NCBI GenBank assembly: GCA_030374805.1
Contig: JARGSG010000054.1
Location: 310,001-374,000, forward strand
Origin: Gracilaria gracilis
Taxonomy: Eukaryota > Rhodophyta > Florideophyceae > Gracilariales > Gracilariaceae
Direction of reading: 5' to 3'
Length of the DNA stretch: 64,000 nt
Below are positions 9,970 to 21,123 of the stretch, piece by piece (the first letter of the stretch is position 1; every line of letters begins with the position of its first letter). Position numbers and translations under genes: made by a program. Under the pieces are notes generated by a model, which saw only the letters and a list, made by a program, of their open reading frames with translations, searched no databases and was not told the origin of the DNA.

Positions 9970-10428
9970 CTAGTAACCTGCCACCGCTTCATCTTCCTCC
10001 TTAATCAAAGCCATTCCCTGCTTCACCCCTCGACTATTATGTGATGTGTTCTCCGTAAGCCTTGAACTACGCATTAGTAGGTCCTGGACTCGTGTGTTCT
10101 CCTCTTCGTCTTGAAACCATAAGTACTGCTTCGGCTTAATGCCAGCTTGAGCAATAGTCATGTTATCCGTCAGCTGTTTTCTTTCCATCGTATCTTCATC
10201 TGTGGTAACCAGGTTACCTTCGACTCTAGCAAAGTCTTCCCCCATTCTTTCCCTACGTTCCATTTCAGCTACTACTTGTTTTCGCACGGAACCAAGCTTG
10301 TCGCTAGGATCCACCTGAAGGCTATACGGAGCGCAGAATGGAAAGGCGATAGACATTGTAAACGGAGCAGTCTGGTTCTTTGAGCTCGATAGCTTGACCT
10401 CTGCGCTGGAGCTGAAGCATGCTCCCAT
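9970..10428 (-). CDS. Small acylated protein, possible ubiquitin-like fold, 152 aa
   Basis: The protein starts MGACFSSS: Gly2 fits N-myristoylation and Cys4 a neighbouring palmitoylation site, so membrane anchoring at the cytosolic face is likely. Residues about 25-105 alternate short hydrophobic strands with a charged helix (SVRKQVVAEMERRE), then MTIAQAGIKPKQYLWFQ. That order resembles a beta-grasp/ubiquitin-like domain, but the similarity is only structural intuition. The tail (105-152) is polar and charged. I do not recognise an orthologue. It stands alone between archease and a gene-poor stretch. Confidence 0.6.
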   Translation of the reverse strand: MGACFSSSAEVKLSSSKNQTAPFTMSIAFPFCAPYSLQVDPSDKLGSVRKQVVAEMERRERMGEDFARVEGNLVTTDEDTMERKQLTDNMTIAQAGIKPKQYLWFQDEEENTRVQDLLMRSSRLTENTSHNSRGVKQGMALIKEEDEAVAGY

Positions 10429-12461
10429 GTTGAGTGTGCGGCACTGCTGGAATCACGGCTTTCTCTCAGAAAGAACTCTTTGTCTGAGATATCGGCAAAG
10501 ATTTGGAGGCCGCACACTAGAGGAAGTGGACTTTCAGCAAATTGGAGGCTTCCAAAGGGAACTCGCGCAAATGTATAAGAATACAAAATGTTTGTGGCAG
10601 ATAACCCCTCGTACTTGTTTACTAGCTCGGTCCAAGACATTCGCTTGTTTCAATGACATAGCGGGCCATCATGAAAGAGCATCTTAAAGGAAGCAACGTG
10701 GATATGTGACATGTGAGTAATAATTTTTGGGTTACAGAACGGTTGTGGAGTGAAACGATACCGACGAGTACGTTGTGCAGTCAGTTTCTTAGACACCATA
10801 GTCATAACTTCCACTTGAGCACAAGTTGATGTGTTGGTTCTCAAAAGCTTCATTGAAGTGTAGGACCAGAAGGGCCGTAGAGCATTGGTGCTCTTTTGAT
10901 GAGGAATATCTAAGCTCCAAAGCTTCAGTGTACTGCTACACTCGATGTTTGCAAGTTCCGAGGTGACGTAACCCAAGTCTCTCGTTTCTTGAACGAACGC
11001 ATTTGTGGCTTTCCCAATTCCGAGTGATTCTGAATAATTTCATCAATCGTACGTGGTATTCTTATGTATCGCCATCAGGCATTTGTCTCTCGGCAAGCAC
11101 TGTTCTTGTCGTTGTGCTTCTCTTGAAGTTCACTGTGCCACCGTAAATCCAAACATTCCCAAGCAATTCCTCGAAGTTTGGCTTACAGAGTACATCTGCC
11201 CATAATACAATCCATTGTCCCTTATGTTCACAACTCTCAGACACCAATCTCTCGGGGCAAAACTAAATGCGTTGCGGTTGACGAGACTGATATAGGGGCG
11301 GTTAGCGTGAGAAATGTTGTCCATGAGTGTTGAATAATATTCATCTTCTTCATCGTGCTACCCGCAGTGTAGAAGTGCTTTTGGGACCATCTACCAGGAA
11401 TGAGAGGGAAGCCATTCAACACATTACAATGATTGATACGTTAACATTTCTAGAAGTCGCTTTTCTTCGACCTAGTCAAGTATATGCTTTGTTATGTTCA
11501 CTTGTTGCGCCCCATCCCATGGGTCGAACTTGTAGATGATCAACGCATCGACTTTTCTTATTCTTCGATTGTCCCTAACCGTGGTGCAGCCACTCCTCAG
11601 GAAGCTCTCATCGGCCGATGCTCAGTAACGAAGCTTTTCGGCGCACGATGACCACAGTGATGTCAGTGCTCATCATTTGTTCAACTCGTTTATACAGATT
11701 GCTCTGAAGTTCAGAGTCTGAACTGAAGAAACATTCACATCGTATTTCGACGATTCGATGAACTGACCCGAAGGGCAAACAAAAACACTATAGAGCAACA
11801 CATATCTTAAGAAATTCAAGGGTCAGCACGGTCTTCAACCTCCAGTATCACTTCCCGGCGCATGATGCCGGAACCATGGCCTCACAATAGGACAAATGCC
11901 TTTCTGAACTTGAACAACCTCAAACCTATGCGAAGTTGAGGTCGGGTTTACCTGAAAGTGAAACTCGTATTTGGCTCAGAGCCAAAACGATTTCGAGAAA
12001 GAGAAACGAACGAGCATGCCGTGAACACGTTTTCCGCCTATCAAAGAGGGAACGCTCACCTCATCTCATTTTCATACAGTCTTGCCAGATGACGCGGGAA
12101 GATTACCGAGGGCGAACTGAAACAAATGTTGCTGTTGTACCCTTCTTTGATGTCCCCAATAGAGTGTTGGCTAATGTCTCAATTTGTAGTGGAGTTGTTG
12201 CGTTGCTGAAACGAATATGTAACACAAGATATAGGACTGAAGCAATCCCCACTGGACTGCAGCATGTGTAGTTCACGTCATTGACAGTGTTTTTTTGGAA
12301 TACAACGACCTCTAACAAAGACCAAGCTCTGGCCCATCTCTCTATTCCCGTGTTACAGAGGCAAAAACAAGTGTAGCAGCAAGTGTCTTTACCGATAGCA
12401 ATGATATTTGCATTGCAGTTCCATGGGCAGAACCAAACGCGGAAGTAGAAAAAAAGGTGCG
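10429..12461. other. Gene-poor stretch, possible decayed coding remnants on minus strand
   Basis: Overlapping minus-strand frames between 11062 and 11422 look somewhat protein-like (for example HKGQWIVLWADVLCKPNFEE) but shift frame and match nothing I can name. A 108-codon minus frame at 10650-10976 is similar. These could be exons or a pseudogene. No RNA gene seen. Confidence 0.25.
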
Positions 12462-12887
12462 TTAAGAAAGAACTCGCGGCAATCCGTACTGCGGAAGGCA
12501 TGCGTCAGCTCTTCGGATGTTCGAATAGAGTTCTGCAACGTTGATAGAGCGTCCTCGTAGGTAAGGATTACAGTATGATTTCAGCGAAGAAGGATCTGAA
12601 TCAATAAATCTGGTGCATAATGAGATGAGGCTGTCTGAGCGTGTTTTAGTGACGAAAGTCCAACGGTGGTAACATCCACACCTTGCGATACTGAAGAGAT
12701 TCCCGAAAGAGCAAAACCCAATCACACGTCCCGTTTGCTTTTCGAGGCTGAAGTCGCGCTTGGCTTGTTCGTTTGAGTGCAGAACAGGTGTTGCAGAGAC
12801 GAGGTTGAAGGCGAGAATAACGGTGGCCGCCAAAGTGCATATTGAAAATAGTTTGGAAAAGGTCATTTTGCGGGATGTGGTCTTCAA
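12462..12887 (-). CDS. Small secreted cysteine-containing orphan protein, 141 aa
   Basis: The N-terminus (MKTTSRKMTFSKLFSICTLAATVILAFNLVSAT) has a basic start, a hydrophobic core and a small-residue cleavage region, so it is a likely signal peptide with cleavage near residue 33. The mature part has six Cys (GFCSFG, CGC, SLCTRF, KSYCNP, ADACLP), suggesting disulfides in an extracellular or vacuolar protein. No family is recognised. Downstream on the same strand another Cys-rich stretch (12103-12500, with DTCCYTCFCLC) lies in a different frame and could be a further exon, but I see no decisive splice pair. Confidence 0.5.
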   Translation of the reverse strand: MKTTSRKMTFSKLFSICTLAATVILAFNLVSATPVLHSNEQAKRDFSLEKQTGRVIGFCSFGNLFSIARCGCYHRWTFVTKTRSDSLISLCTRFIDSDPSSLKSYCNPYLRGRSINVAELYSNIRRADACLPQYGLPRVLS

Positions 12888-15800
12888 CTTGTGGCTGGGT
12901 TGATTTTGATGAGGATGGTGAAGAGCTGTAGTTGAGATTTCCTAGTCCCGGTATTTATACCGACTGTAACGGGGTTCCTTTTCCGTATGTATGTGAGCAA
13001 GTATGGGATTGTGAAAAACAATTTGTCGACTGAAACAAAGTCACCTGTACGACCTACACGGGCAGGGAGTGCTTCGAAGAGCTCCCCAGTTAGAGATTGT
13101 TGTCTCGTATACAGATGCCATGGAAGAAGCTGCAGAACAATAATGGCTGTGCCTATACAGGTGTACATCTACACTATGATGATGGTGATGATGATGGTGT
13201 TGAAGTAGCTGTACACAAGGACAGTCGCTTTCCTTGTGGTTTCTCCGGAAAGAATTGGACAGCGGAATCAGTGCGATTGGCTGAAACCGCCAACAACTGC
13301 TTCATTGCGAGAGAAGGGCGTTGAGAAAACAACCAAGCAGTGCATCATGCCCTACCATGGGATGATCCGGTGGTTGAGAGAAACGCTGCACGCAGAAGGT
13401 TATCCTTCACCCCTTCATACGAGTTGTGGGCCCGAAAGAAGTATCAACGATACATAATGTGCCACCCAGTTACTGTAATTGTAGTTAACTTACCGTTACA
13501 CGGGTACGTGTAGTTGCAAGGGAAGTTGGCAAACGACCAACAGCTCTTGAAGCTTTACAATTGTAGGCAACACGGCAATTTATCACACACAACACTTCAA
13601 AAAGAGAGGGCTAGCCCCAGTTGGCAAAGTTGGATACTATCGGGACCGCCCTAAGGCATGGTCTGTAAAATGTTTGTTAGGGGAGACAAGCAGGCCCCCT
13701 GGCGCCACGGGTAATCAATCTGCGCGCTCATAATAAAGAAGAAACGAACAAGTAACATAACTGCAGAGGAAACTGCTTTGCATACTTGGATCGCATTGGG
13801 CAAGCATTGGGTGACCATTGGATGGGCGAGCATGGCGCGAGCGGTTGATTGAGTGCGTTTCCGCTTCGGCGTTATCCAGCTTGATTAATGCATTGCTTGT
13901 GTTTTCTTGTACCCTTGAGTACGCCAAGTCCCTGCGGGCTTGTCCGGAACAAGTGTGTTGACCGACTCGCAGAATATGGGCCAGCCCTTCGAACACTGCT
14001 AATGACCGAGTCGGTCGTGAGATTGAAGAACAAACAGGTCCGACGTGGAGCGTGCTGGCTCAATACTGTATCGTTTTGTATCATGAGAGGCGGAGGCCCG
14101 GCAGCATTCCTAGGTGGAGTCTGCGCAGACTATTGTTAGATACTGTAGAATATATACTTTCCTTCTCCAGCGTTCAAACTACAACTCCTTCGCATAAATA
14201 AAGAAACCAACTGGGGACCGAGCTGCTCTCTGCTTCTGCTAACGGCGAAACCAATAGGTCAAAGTTGCCATCGATATGCTAAATGACGAGCCACAGCTCT
14301 CGACAAAAGAGAAAGGGAAAACACTGTTAGATTGGTACTGGGATACGAAATAGACAATTACGCAGCCGGGGAAGCTGAAGTGTTCTTAGCTCAGTTTTTC
14401 ACGGGGTGCATGCCAAACCTCCATCTAGCTACCTTCGTAGTAGCAACGTACATAAATAAAAATCTTGTGAGGTGGAAATGTAATATAAATGTGTGGAAGA
14501 ACGCAGAATACGCAGTCCTGTGATGTTCTTTGACGAACGCCTCCTATCGAGAAGAACTCTTAAAGAAAGAAGAAGGAAAGAAGGAGATGACTTTCCGAGC
14601 CTTGATTAGACAGTACCCACAAATGTTGCCCCCTTAGTAAAACAAGGGAGAACTTTCTGTTTTGCTTTCCACTTCGGTGTTCACATTCAAGAAGAACGCG
14701 TTCTTTCTTGATAGGTACGCTTGTTTAAGTACTATGGATTCTTTTACTATACCAAGATCTTCTACATCATCCTCTTCGTTAATATGGTCCTGATGTCTTC
14801 AACTCCGAGACGAAAGGATGGGTGTTTTGGCAATTTACGAGTTTGTACTCGTGAACAACAGTCTTCTGATTTTTGATGTATCCTCAAGTGGCTCGGCAAG
14901 AAGTTGACCTCGTTTTAAGTAGAAGAGTGATTTTTTGTTAGGCAACTGCTCTGTTATTGCGTTAATCTACTGCGTGCTACTATAATGTAGCCGACACAGA
15001 TGAGAGGGAAAAAGAACCAAGCAGAGCAGTGAGAAAAGTATGACAAGTCGTAATGGTGAGCCTTGTGAGTGTCTTGTTGGTGATTAACAATCGTGTTCTT
15101 CTGACTTGAAACTGCGCCACCCGTGGTGGCCAGTTCATAGACGCACATACGATGCGGTACGATGTTTAGGCGAGACTTGTAGAGAGGGAGGCTTGTTCTG
15201 AATCGCGGCTGTCACATTTCACTGGAGTTTCTATGAGACAAAATGATGGACACTGTAGAAACGTAAATGCTAGATGCTTTTTCTCGAAAAATGATCTTGT
15301 GAGTTGACGTGTATCGCCTCATGAATTAGTCGTAACAGATGGCAGGGCAACGGAGGATCCGAGCTGGAACGCATCATGCGCTCTAAACATGTTGGACGTA
15401 TCATCAGAAGCCAATGATTTTCATTCAACTTTGGGGTGACAGGTCGTGGAAAAGCGCTACCCACGGAGACCTTCGACAGTCACACGAGTGCAATGCGTCG
15501 AACAAGATGTAATCCGCGGGTAGATCACGTTGACGTTGACATGAAAGGCTTGGTTTATACAGAAAATGGAATGGTGAAATCCCGTGAACAGTCGATCTAT
15601 GTACAGCACGAAGGAGAATTGTGGGAACGTGGAAGAATCTTGCCGTCTTCACGTTATTGAAGGCACTAGCAAGCAGTAATATGCGTCTAGTGGAGCAAAT
15701 ACCTTCTGTTAGACCGTTGAAGACCGACAGGCAAAGCTTTTCTCTCTTCAAAAGTTCAAGTGTATCTAGGGACAGTTAGCACTTGTCGCAGCTTCAAGTT

Positions 15801-15943
15801 GCTTCCCAGCTAAAAAGGGTGACGGCGGAACAACTTGTTCCGATTTCATGGTACATGGCTGAAACATACAAACGGTATAGTATCCAGCGATTAACAAAAA
15901 GAAAAGGAATCTGTGCAGGTGAAAAGTGCACCATTGACTCACA
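12888..15943. other. 3-kb gene-free stretch
   Basis: Only short frames without motifs or coherent hydropathy. It contains a GATGGT-type microsatellite (about 13173-13205), probably an upstream region of the small secreted protein. No tRNA-like structure was recognised. Confidence 0.4.
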
Positions 15944-17920
15944 CTACCAGACGGACTGAGGACGCTTCAACCCCCTGGAGAGCAAGGCACTTAACCGATG
16001 TGGCCAACGCGTTTGACAAGCATATACCGCGCGAACAGGGGCCATGAGGGCGGTGGCAGTGACCGGTTGCACGGCTGTGGTGTACGTACTCACCTGGACT
16101 CCGTTCACCACTATATCACCGTGAATGGTTTGTGGATTGTACAGTCCACGCCTTTGAACGGTTGATACAGCCATAGCAAGTATTCTTCGATCGGGCTTTG
16201 ATTGCAGTACGTCTAGAGCACGCACTTGTGTTGCCGATCGCAGTTTGTTGTTGATGTATATAAAATGACCTGGCGAGACCTGTAGTGTTTGTCCATGCGA
16301 TCCTTCAATGCTCACGAAGCTTGAAAGGACATTGGGGTCCTGGTGGGAGAACATGAATATTTCAGAGAAAACAGGCTCGACCAGGTGGTTTGTAGATACC
16401 TGCACCCTATCTCCGACTCGCAGCTGGTCCATACGTCGTGTAGAACCATCACGTAATGTGACAGTTGCTTCGGCAGGGAAGCAAGCCCTCCCGTCCGTCG
16501 ACGAAGACTCTGATTCTTCCGCGGCCGCGCCAAACGTGGAAGGCTCACGAGTGGGCTCCTTCGAACTCGAATCCGAATCCGAATCCGAATCCGAATCCGA
16601 ATCGGATTCGTCCACGGAAACGGGTGAAACGGCGGGTGATTCACGTGGCGAGCCGTCCGTCGGGTCTGTGGATTGCGTACCTTGGCCCGAACTGGATGTT
16701 GGATCCGCGCTCACATCAGGATCTTCCGGGACAATTGGCACGGGGGCGCTCGTTCCAACCGGCGACGGCTCCGCACGGACTTCTTCCAGCACCTCTGCGG
16801 TGTCGATGACGACGGGCAACGGCGTCTCCTGCACGTCGTCAAGAAAGGTGGTGAACTCTTCATCCGAATCGCCGCCCTCGATGATCTGTTCATGTCTCGG
16901 GATCTGCACGATGCTGAAGGCGGCGTCCGGCGCGGCTCTTCCAAAGTGGCCGCTGATGGGAAACAGCCAGTTGCCAAACTCGCCCATTGCGACGGGGCCG
17001 TTGGTGAGGGCGCTCTTCAAGTAGCGGATGAATTTGGCCTGTCGCGGATACATGCGGCTGAACTCCAGCACGGCGATGGCGTTGAGATGCGGCATTGAGA
17101 TGTACATGATGTTCTCATTGGTGGAATCGAACAGAATGCCCAGCGCGCCCACAAAGGTGTTGACGCGCCCCATGACGTTGACTTTACGCATGACGGGGAG
17201 GACGGTGCTCTTCTTGACGATCATGGTGAAGATGTGGCCGGTGGCCGAGTTGAGCACGTAAGCGGTCTCGTTGAACTTTTGGGTCCACTCCACGCCATAC
17301 GCGTTGATGCTACCTTGCTGCTGGACGTAAGCATCGCCCTCATACGACAGACGCTCGCCCTGGAAGGTAGTGTCCGTGAGCGGGGGCGGGTGACCGCGCA
17401 GCGGGCCCTCATCGGCGAGCGGGAGGTAATGAAAGCGGGCGTTGTTAGAGTCGACAACGAGCAGCTGGTAGCGCGTCTGGATGCAGCGGGTGAGGAAGGC
17501 GGTGCCGCCCTTTTTTCGCACGGTGGTGAGCTGGTACCTGCGCAGCAGCTCGCCACGGCGGTTGAAGGCAAACACGGCGCCGGTGTGACGGCCGGTGGCG
17601 TACAGCGTGCCCGGGCCGCGCGAGTCGAGGCACAGGCCGCCGAACGGCTGGTCGTCGCCGCCGCGGTTGAGCATGGTGGCGGCACCGGTCTTGACGTCCA
17701 CCAGCATGATTTGGCCGGACACGGAGGCGACGTACATGGTGGTGTCAAAGCCGGCGACGATGTCGACGGGGCGGTCTAGCAACTGGGCGGTTTCGGAGTC
17801 CTTGAGCATGATCTCGATGGGAAAGGTGGCGCGGAAGGGATCGGCGGGGGAGGTTTGCGCGTGTGGCAGGGGCGCGCAGCATGCCAGCACGGCGACTATG
17901 AGCACTATTAACGCGCTCAT
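15944..17920 (-). CDS. Secreted propeller-like protein with C-terminal Hog-type Hint domain, 658 aa
   Basis: Signal peptide at residues 1-22 (MSALIVLIVAVLACC...). Residues about 45-345 form repeated strand units with Asp/Gly turns (GGLCLDSRGPGTLYATG), resembling an SMP-30/NHL-like beta-propeller. A Pro/Ser/Thr/acidic linker follows, with an uninterrupted SD repeat (about 439-451) encoded by a GAATCC hexamer array. Residues about 480-630 form a Hint domain: the ACFPAEATVTL start (Cys480, predicted nucleophile for N-S acyl shift), VGDRVQVS, LQVSPGHFIYI (Ser549/His552), GLYNPQTIHGDIVV and STYTTAV. This is the arrangement of hedgehog Hog domains, which cleave themselves from the upstream segment. 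I infer autoprocessing that releases the propeller part outside the cell; whether a sterol or other nucleophile is attached is unknown. The residue before Cys is Ala, not Gly. Confidence 0.85.
   Translation of the reverse strand: MSALIVLIVAVLACCAPLPHAQTSPADPFRATFPIEIMLKDSETAQLLDRPVDIVAGFDTTMYVASVSGQIMLVDVKTGAATMLNRGGDDQPFGGLCLDSRGPGTLYATGRHTGAVFAFNRRGELLRRYQLTTVRKKGGTAFLTRCIQTRYQLLVVDSNNARFHYLPLADEGPLRGHPPPLTDTTFQGERLSYEGDAYVQQQGSINAYGVEWTQKFNETAYVLNSATGHIFTMIVKKSTVLPVMRKVNVMGRVNTFVGALGILFDSTNENIMYISMPHLNAIAVLEFSRMYPRQAKFIRYLKSALTNGPVAMGEFGNWLFPISGHFGRAAPDAAFSIVQIPRHEQIIEGGDSDEEFTTFLDDVQETPLPVVIDTAEVLEEVRAEPSPVGTSAPVPIVPEDPDVSADPTSSSGQGTQSTDPTDGSPRESPAVSPVSVDESDSDSDSDSDSDSSSKEPTREPSTFGAAAEESESSSTDGRACFPAEATVTLRDGSTRRMDQLRVGDRVQVSTNHLVEPVFSEIFMFSHQDPNVLSSFVSIEGSHGQTLQVSPGHFIYINNKLRSATQVRALDVLQSKPDRRILAMAVSTVQRRGLYNPQTIHGDIVVNGVQVSTYTTAVQPVTATALMAPVRAVYACQTRWPHRLSALLSRGLKRPQSVW
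16568..16605. repeat. GAATCC hexanucleotide array coding (Ser-Asp)n
   Basis: Consecutive GAATCC/GAATCG units on the plus strand, read on the minus strand as alternating Asp and Ser codons in the linker of the Hint protein. Such arrays change length by slippage. Confidence 0.8.
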
Positions 17921-18883
17921 GCTGTGGCGGGGAAACGGGGGGGGGGGGGGAGGGGGTGAGGGGGAGGGAGGGAGTGAGTGCGAAACGACGGGAAGGGGGG
18001 GGGTTCAGCAACGGCAGCGCGGGTACACGACGGGAATGGTGCGTAGTTCTTGACAGCAACGCGGCAGGAAAGAGGGCTACCAACGGTAACGTTGCTACCG
18101 CTCAGCGGTATGTGGCCACGAGGTAAAGTGGACAGACGACGAAAGCAAACGTGCCAGTGGAAGCGCCAAAGGAAGTGTGCGCCAGCAACGGGAGTGCGTG
18201 CGCCAGCGCGGGTGGGGTGTGTCTATCTTACAAGCGAAGTACCCTTGTAGGCGCGACAAGCGGCGAGGAGCGGCGGCTGCGACGGGGGGGGGGGGCGCGG
18301 CGCGGCGTGGCGCGGGAAAGCAGCGGCGCTGCAGACGGGGGGGCGCTGCGCGCCGACGGCACGAGCTGCGGCCACGTGACGCGCAGCGAGCGCGCTGCTT
18401 GCCGTTTCAGGTGCGCGCGCCTTTACTCTCCGCGCGGCAGGCGCACGTGCGCACGGCGCGCGGCGCGCTGATTGGGCGAAGCAGCACGCGCTGGCCACGT
18501 GTCGAAGCGGCGCGGCGCGACGGCTCTTGACGGCAGACGGCGGCGGCTGGCGTTCGACGCGGCGGCGTCATAGAAACAGCGATCTTGTAGCTTTTGTGAG
18601 TTGTTGTCCCATGTCAGCACTGCGCTTTTAAACGGCGCGCGTGTCTGACACGTCATGGCGCGCACGAGAGCGCCTTTGTGCTTTGCTCCTAGTGTGACGC
18701 GCAGCGTCACTTTGTTGCACTTTGCTTGCTGTTCGTCGTGATTGGCTTTCGATTGGCCGCTGTCAGCGCGCCGTGCTTACACTAAGCCGTTGCTTGTCGC
18801 CACCCGCCGCCGCCGCTGCGCGAGAAAAGCTTTTCTCTGTGCGGCTCGCTGCATTACATTACGTCACCAATAAACATCGCCGC
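17921..18883. other. GC-rich spacer with G-runs between two minus-strand genes
   Basis: Contains a 14-G run at 17937-17950, further G-runs near 17998 and 18286, many GCGC stretches, and the inverted repeat CGGTA...TACCG near 18085-18101. It should hold the promoter of the Hint protein and the 3' end of the GT47 gene. Long frames here reflect base composition. Confidence 0.5.
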
Positions 18884-20263
18884 TCATCGACGCGCTGCCG
18901 CCGCCGCATTCCCTGACCGCGAGCGCCTAACCGCCGTGCCACCGCCACCGCCACCGCCACCGCCGCGGTAGTCGCGCGCGGCGCGCACGACGTAGCGCCG
19001 TCTCGCCAGCGCCGCCAGCGTCATGTCGAGCGCCAGCCCGTCGCGGCCGTACCAAAACAGCCGCCACACGGCGTGCATAGCGCGCAGTCGCGCCAGCAAC
19101 TGCGCGCCCGACACGTCGCGCAGCACGCCGTTGAGCGTGGCCACGTCGCGTGGTCGCACCCACACCACCAGCCGCGCGTACGGCAGCACGGGCTCGAACG
19201 CCAGCTCCTGCCGCTCGGATAACACCACCGGCACGCACCCCAGCAGCAGCGCGTAGTACGGCCGCGGGCTCCACGCGTGCCACCCCTCCGGCGCCAGACA
19301 GAACTGCGAGTCGCGCATGTCGCGCACGTACGCGCTGCTGCGCGTCCCCGTGATGCGGAAGCCGGGCGTGCGCTGTAGCGAGCGTACGATGTACTGACGT
19401 ACGCCGCTTGAGTAGTTGCTCCCGCGGTGGTCTGCAATCGAAGACGACAGCGCTTGCCCGCCAAAGTGCGCGAGGAACCGCCGCTGTGATAGCGTGTTGG
19501 ACGTGTGCGCCTCCCCGTCCTGGAACACCGGCGTCAGGTAGTGCGACAGGTCGGGCGGGATCACAATGTCCTTGCGGGGGACGTACTCTTCCGACCAAAA
19601 GTCGCCGTTGTGCGTGAGGAAGATGCCGTTGCGCCACTTGCGCCAGTTCGGCCCGGCTAGTCGCGCACCAAAGCCCTGCGTGAACGTGTACACGTGATCG
19701 CGCCCCTGCGACCGGTTGAAGTACGCGTACTTGTGCGTGATGTGCGCCATCGCTTCGTCGAAGAACATGCCGCTTTTCGTCAGGTTGTTGGGCTGGTTGT
19801 TGATCAAAAAGCACGTCACGTAGATGGGCACGTAGAAAAAGTCCGCCAATGCCGCCTCCGTCGTCCTGGCCTTGGAGCGCAGCAGCGCCTTGTGAATCGT
19901 CACCTCTGCGCTGTAAAAGTTCTCGTCGCAGTAAGGGTCGCGGATCGGCGCCGGTTTCTCATGGCTTTTGGCCACCTGCAGCGTGTTGAACTTGGGTGGA
20001 AGATTGTATACATAGATGCGCACGTCGTCACTTCCGTGCAGCGCCTTCTTCACCACCGCTGCAAGCTGTTCGTCTTCTTGAGATGACACTGAATCCCAGC
20101 GCGTGCTCGTGTCCGAGCTGTGTGAATTCAATCTCCATGAACGTGACAACCAAATCACTCTCCATATCACAACGCTCACGGCTGCCGAGTGTAGCAACAC
20201 TGTCCAATTGTACCTCTCGCGTCGGAAACGTACATAAAATGTACCCATCACAAACACCTGCAC
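18884..20263 (-). CDS. Exostosin-family glycosyltransferase (GT47), type II membrane protein, 459 aa
   Basis: Probable Golgi glycosyltransferase of family GT47. A short basic N-terminus precedes one membrane anchor (about residues 19-40). The exostosin domain starts at VRIYVYNLPPKFN (81-93), continues with FFYVPIYVTCFL, GRDHVYTFTQGFG and a dense conserved core DSQFCLAPEGWHAWSPRPYYALLLGCVPVVLSE (two parts, about 318-350), the nucleotide-sugar binding region of GT47. The donor sugar cannot be read from the sequence; in algae a cell-wall or matrix polysaccharide role is likely. The C-terminus is odd: nine consecutive Gly from a CCACCG repeat (18937-18965) and then an Arg/Ala tail running into a GC-rich spacer. 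It is divergent from another glycosyltransferase at 21124. Confidence 0.9.
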   Translation of the reverse strand: MQVFVMGTFYVRFRRERYNWTVLLHSAAVSVVIWRVIWLSRSWRLNSHSSDTSTRWDSVSSQEDEQLAAVVKKALHGSDDVRIYVYNLPPKFNTLQVAKSHEKPAPIRDPYCDENFYSAEVTIHKALLRSKARTTEAALADFFYVPIYVTCFLINNQPNNLTKSGMFFDEAMAHITHKYAYFNRSQGRDHVYTFTQGFGARLAGPNWRKWRNGIFLTHNGDFWSEEYVPRKDIVIPPDLSHYLTPVFQDGEAHTSNTLSQRRFLAHFGGQALSSSIADHRGSNYSSGVRQYIVRSLQRTPGFRITGTRSSAYVRDMRDSQFCLAPEGWHAWSPRPYYALLLGCVPVVLSERQELAFEPVLPYARLVVWVRPRDVATLNGVLRDVSGAQLLARLRAMHAVWRLFWYGRDGLALDMTLAALARRRYVVRAARDYRGGGGGGGGGTAVRRSRSGNAAAAARR

Positions 20264-20284
20264 TTGAATTTTTGTATCAGATCG

Positions 20285-20286
<2 letters not shown>

Positions 20287-20315
<29 letters not shown>

Positions 20316-20316
20316 C
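20287..20316. repeat. (TTC)10 microsatellite
   Basis: Ten perfect TTC units in the spacer just upstream of the GT47 start, so polypurine (GAA) on the coding strand of that gene. Confidence 0.95.
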
Positions 20317-21123
20317 GTCCCGGGCTGAATTGATGCCGAGTTTGCTGCGCAATCTATACCAACTACCGATGGCTATACTTCTCGTATTGCATCGAAGCTC
20401 GCTTTTCGTTGCGCCCAAATCACTCTGTATGCAATTGCTGCTTCAGAACCTATTCACGGTACATCTGCAGTAGCCCGCTTCAAATGCCCGCTTTTTGGTC
20501 AGCCCTCAGTCGCCTCCGACGCAAGCTTGTGTTTTCGTTAGCAGTTTGGCTCTCCTCAAGCAGCGCTTTGTTCACAGAGTCGGATGCCTAAAATGTATCG
20601 CTAATGCAACAATTGCGCTGTCGGTGCTGTTGGTGGTAGCAGTGCCGAACTCGTCAACTTGGCACCAGTATTGACAAATCCGACCGCAAGGAGAAGAGTA
20701 CTGGCGATCCAACACAACACACAAAATAATGGTACCTAAATTGCAGGTCGACGCTATGCTTTGGGCACTGGAGGAGGGACCGGGCCTTGACCCCAACAGA
20801 ATTTGACCAGATGAAACCCGTTCTCAGTGCTCAGTCGTGTCTTCCATCCTGTCATCATCACAGAAACTGTTCAATTCACAGTCTTTGTTCTACTGAAACT
20901 GGCACATATGGATACATAGGATACGAGAGAGATTATCACAAACAAAGGGAAGAAAGCACCTGAATGGCACTGGCTGTTTCTAGTACAACTTAGGGTTCCG
21001 ACAAGCAGTATCATAATAACTGAGCGGTGAGCACTGGAACCAGAGAACGAACAAACCACAAAACCAAAGAAAAGGAAGACAAGTATTGTATATGCAGCCA
21101 GCTATATAATATAAACCACTTTC
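20317..21123. other. Spacer between divergent glycosyltransferase genes
   Basis: No gene seen. It must contain the promoters of both the GT47 gene and the plus-strand glycosyltransferase. Confidence 0.4.

Noticed and set aside
18050..18530. Several plus-strand frames in the GC-rich spacer
   Set aside because: Arg/Ala/Gly-rich strings typical of GC-rich noncoding DNA.
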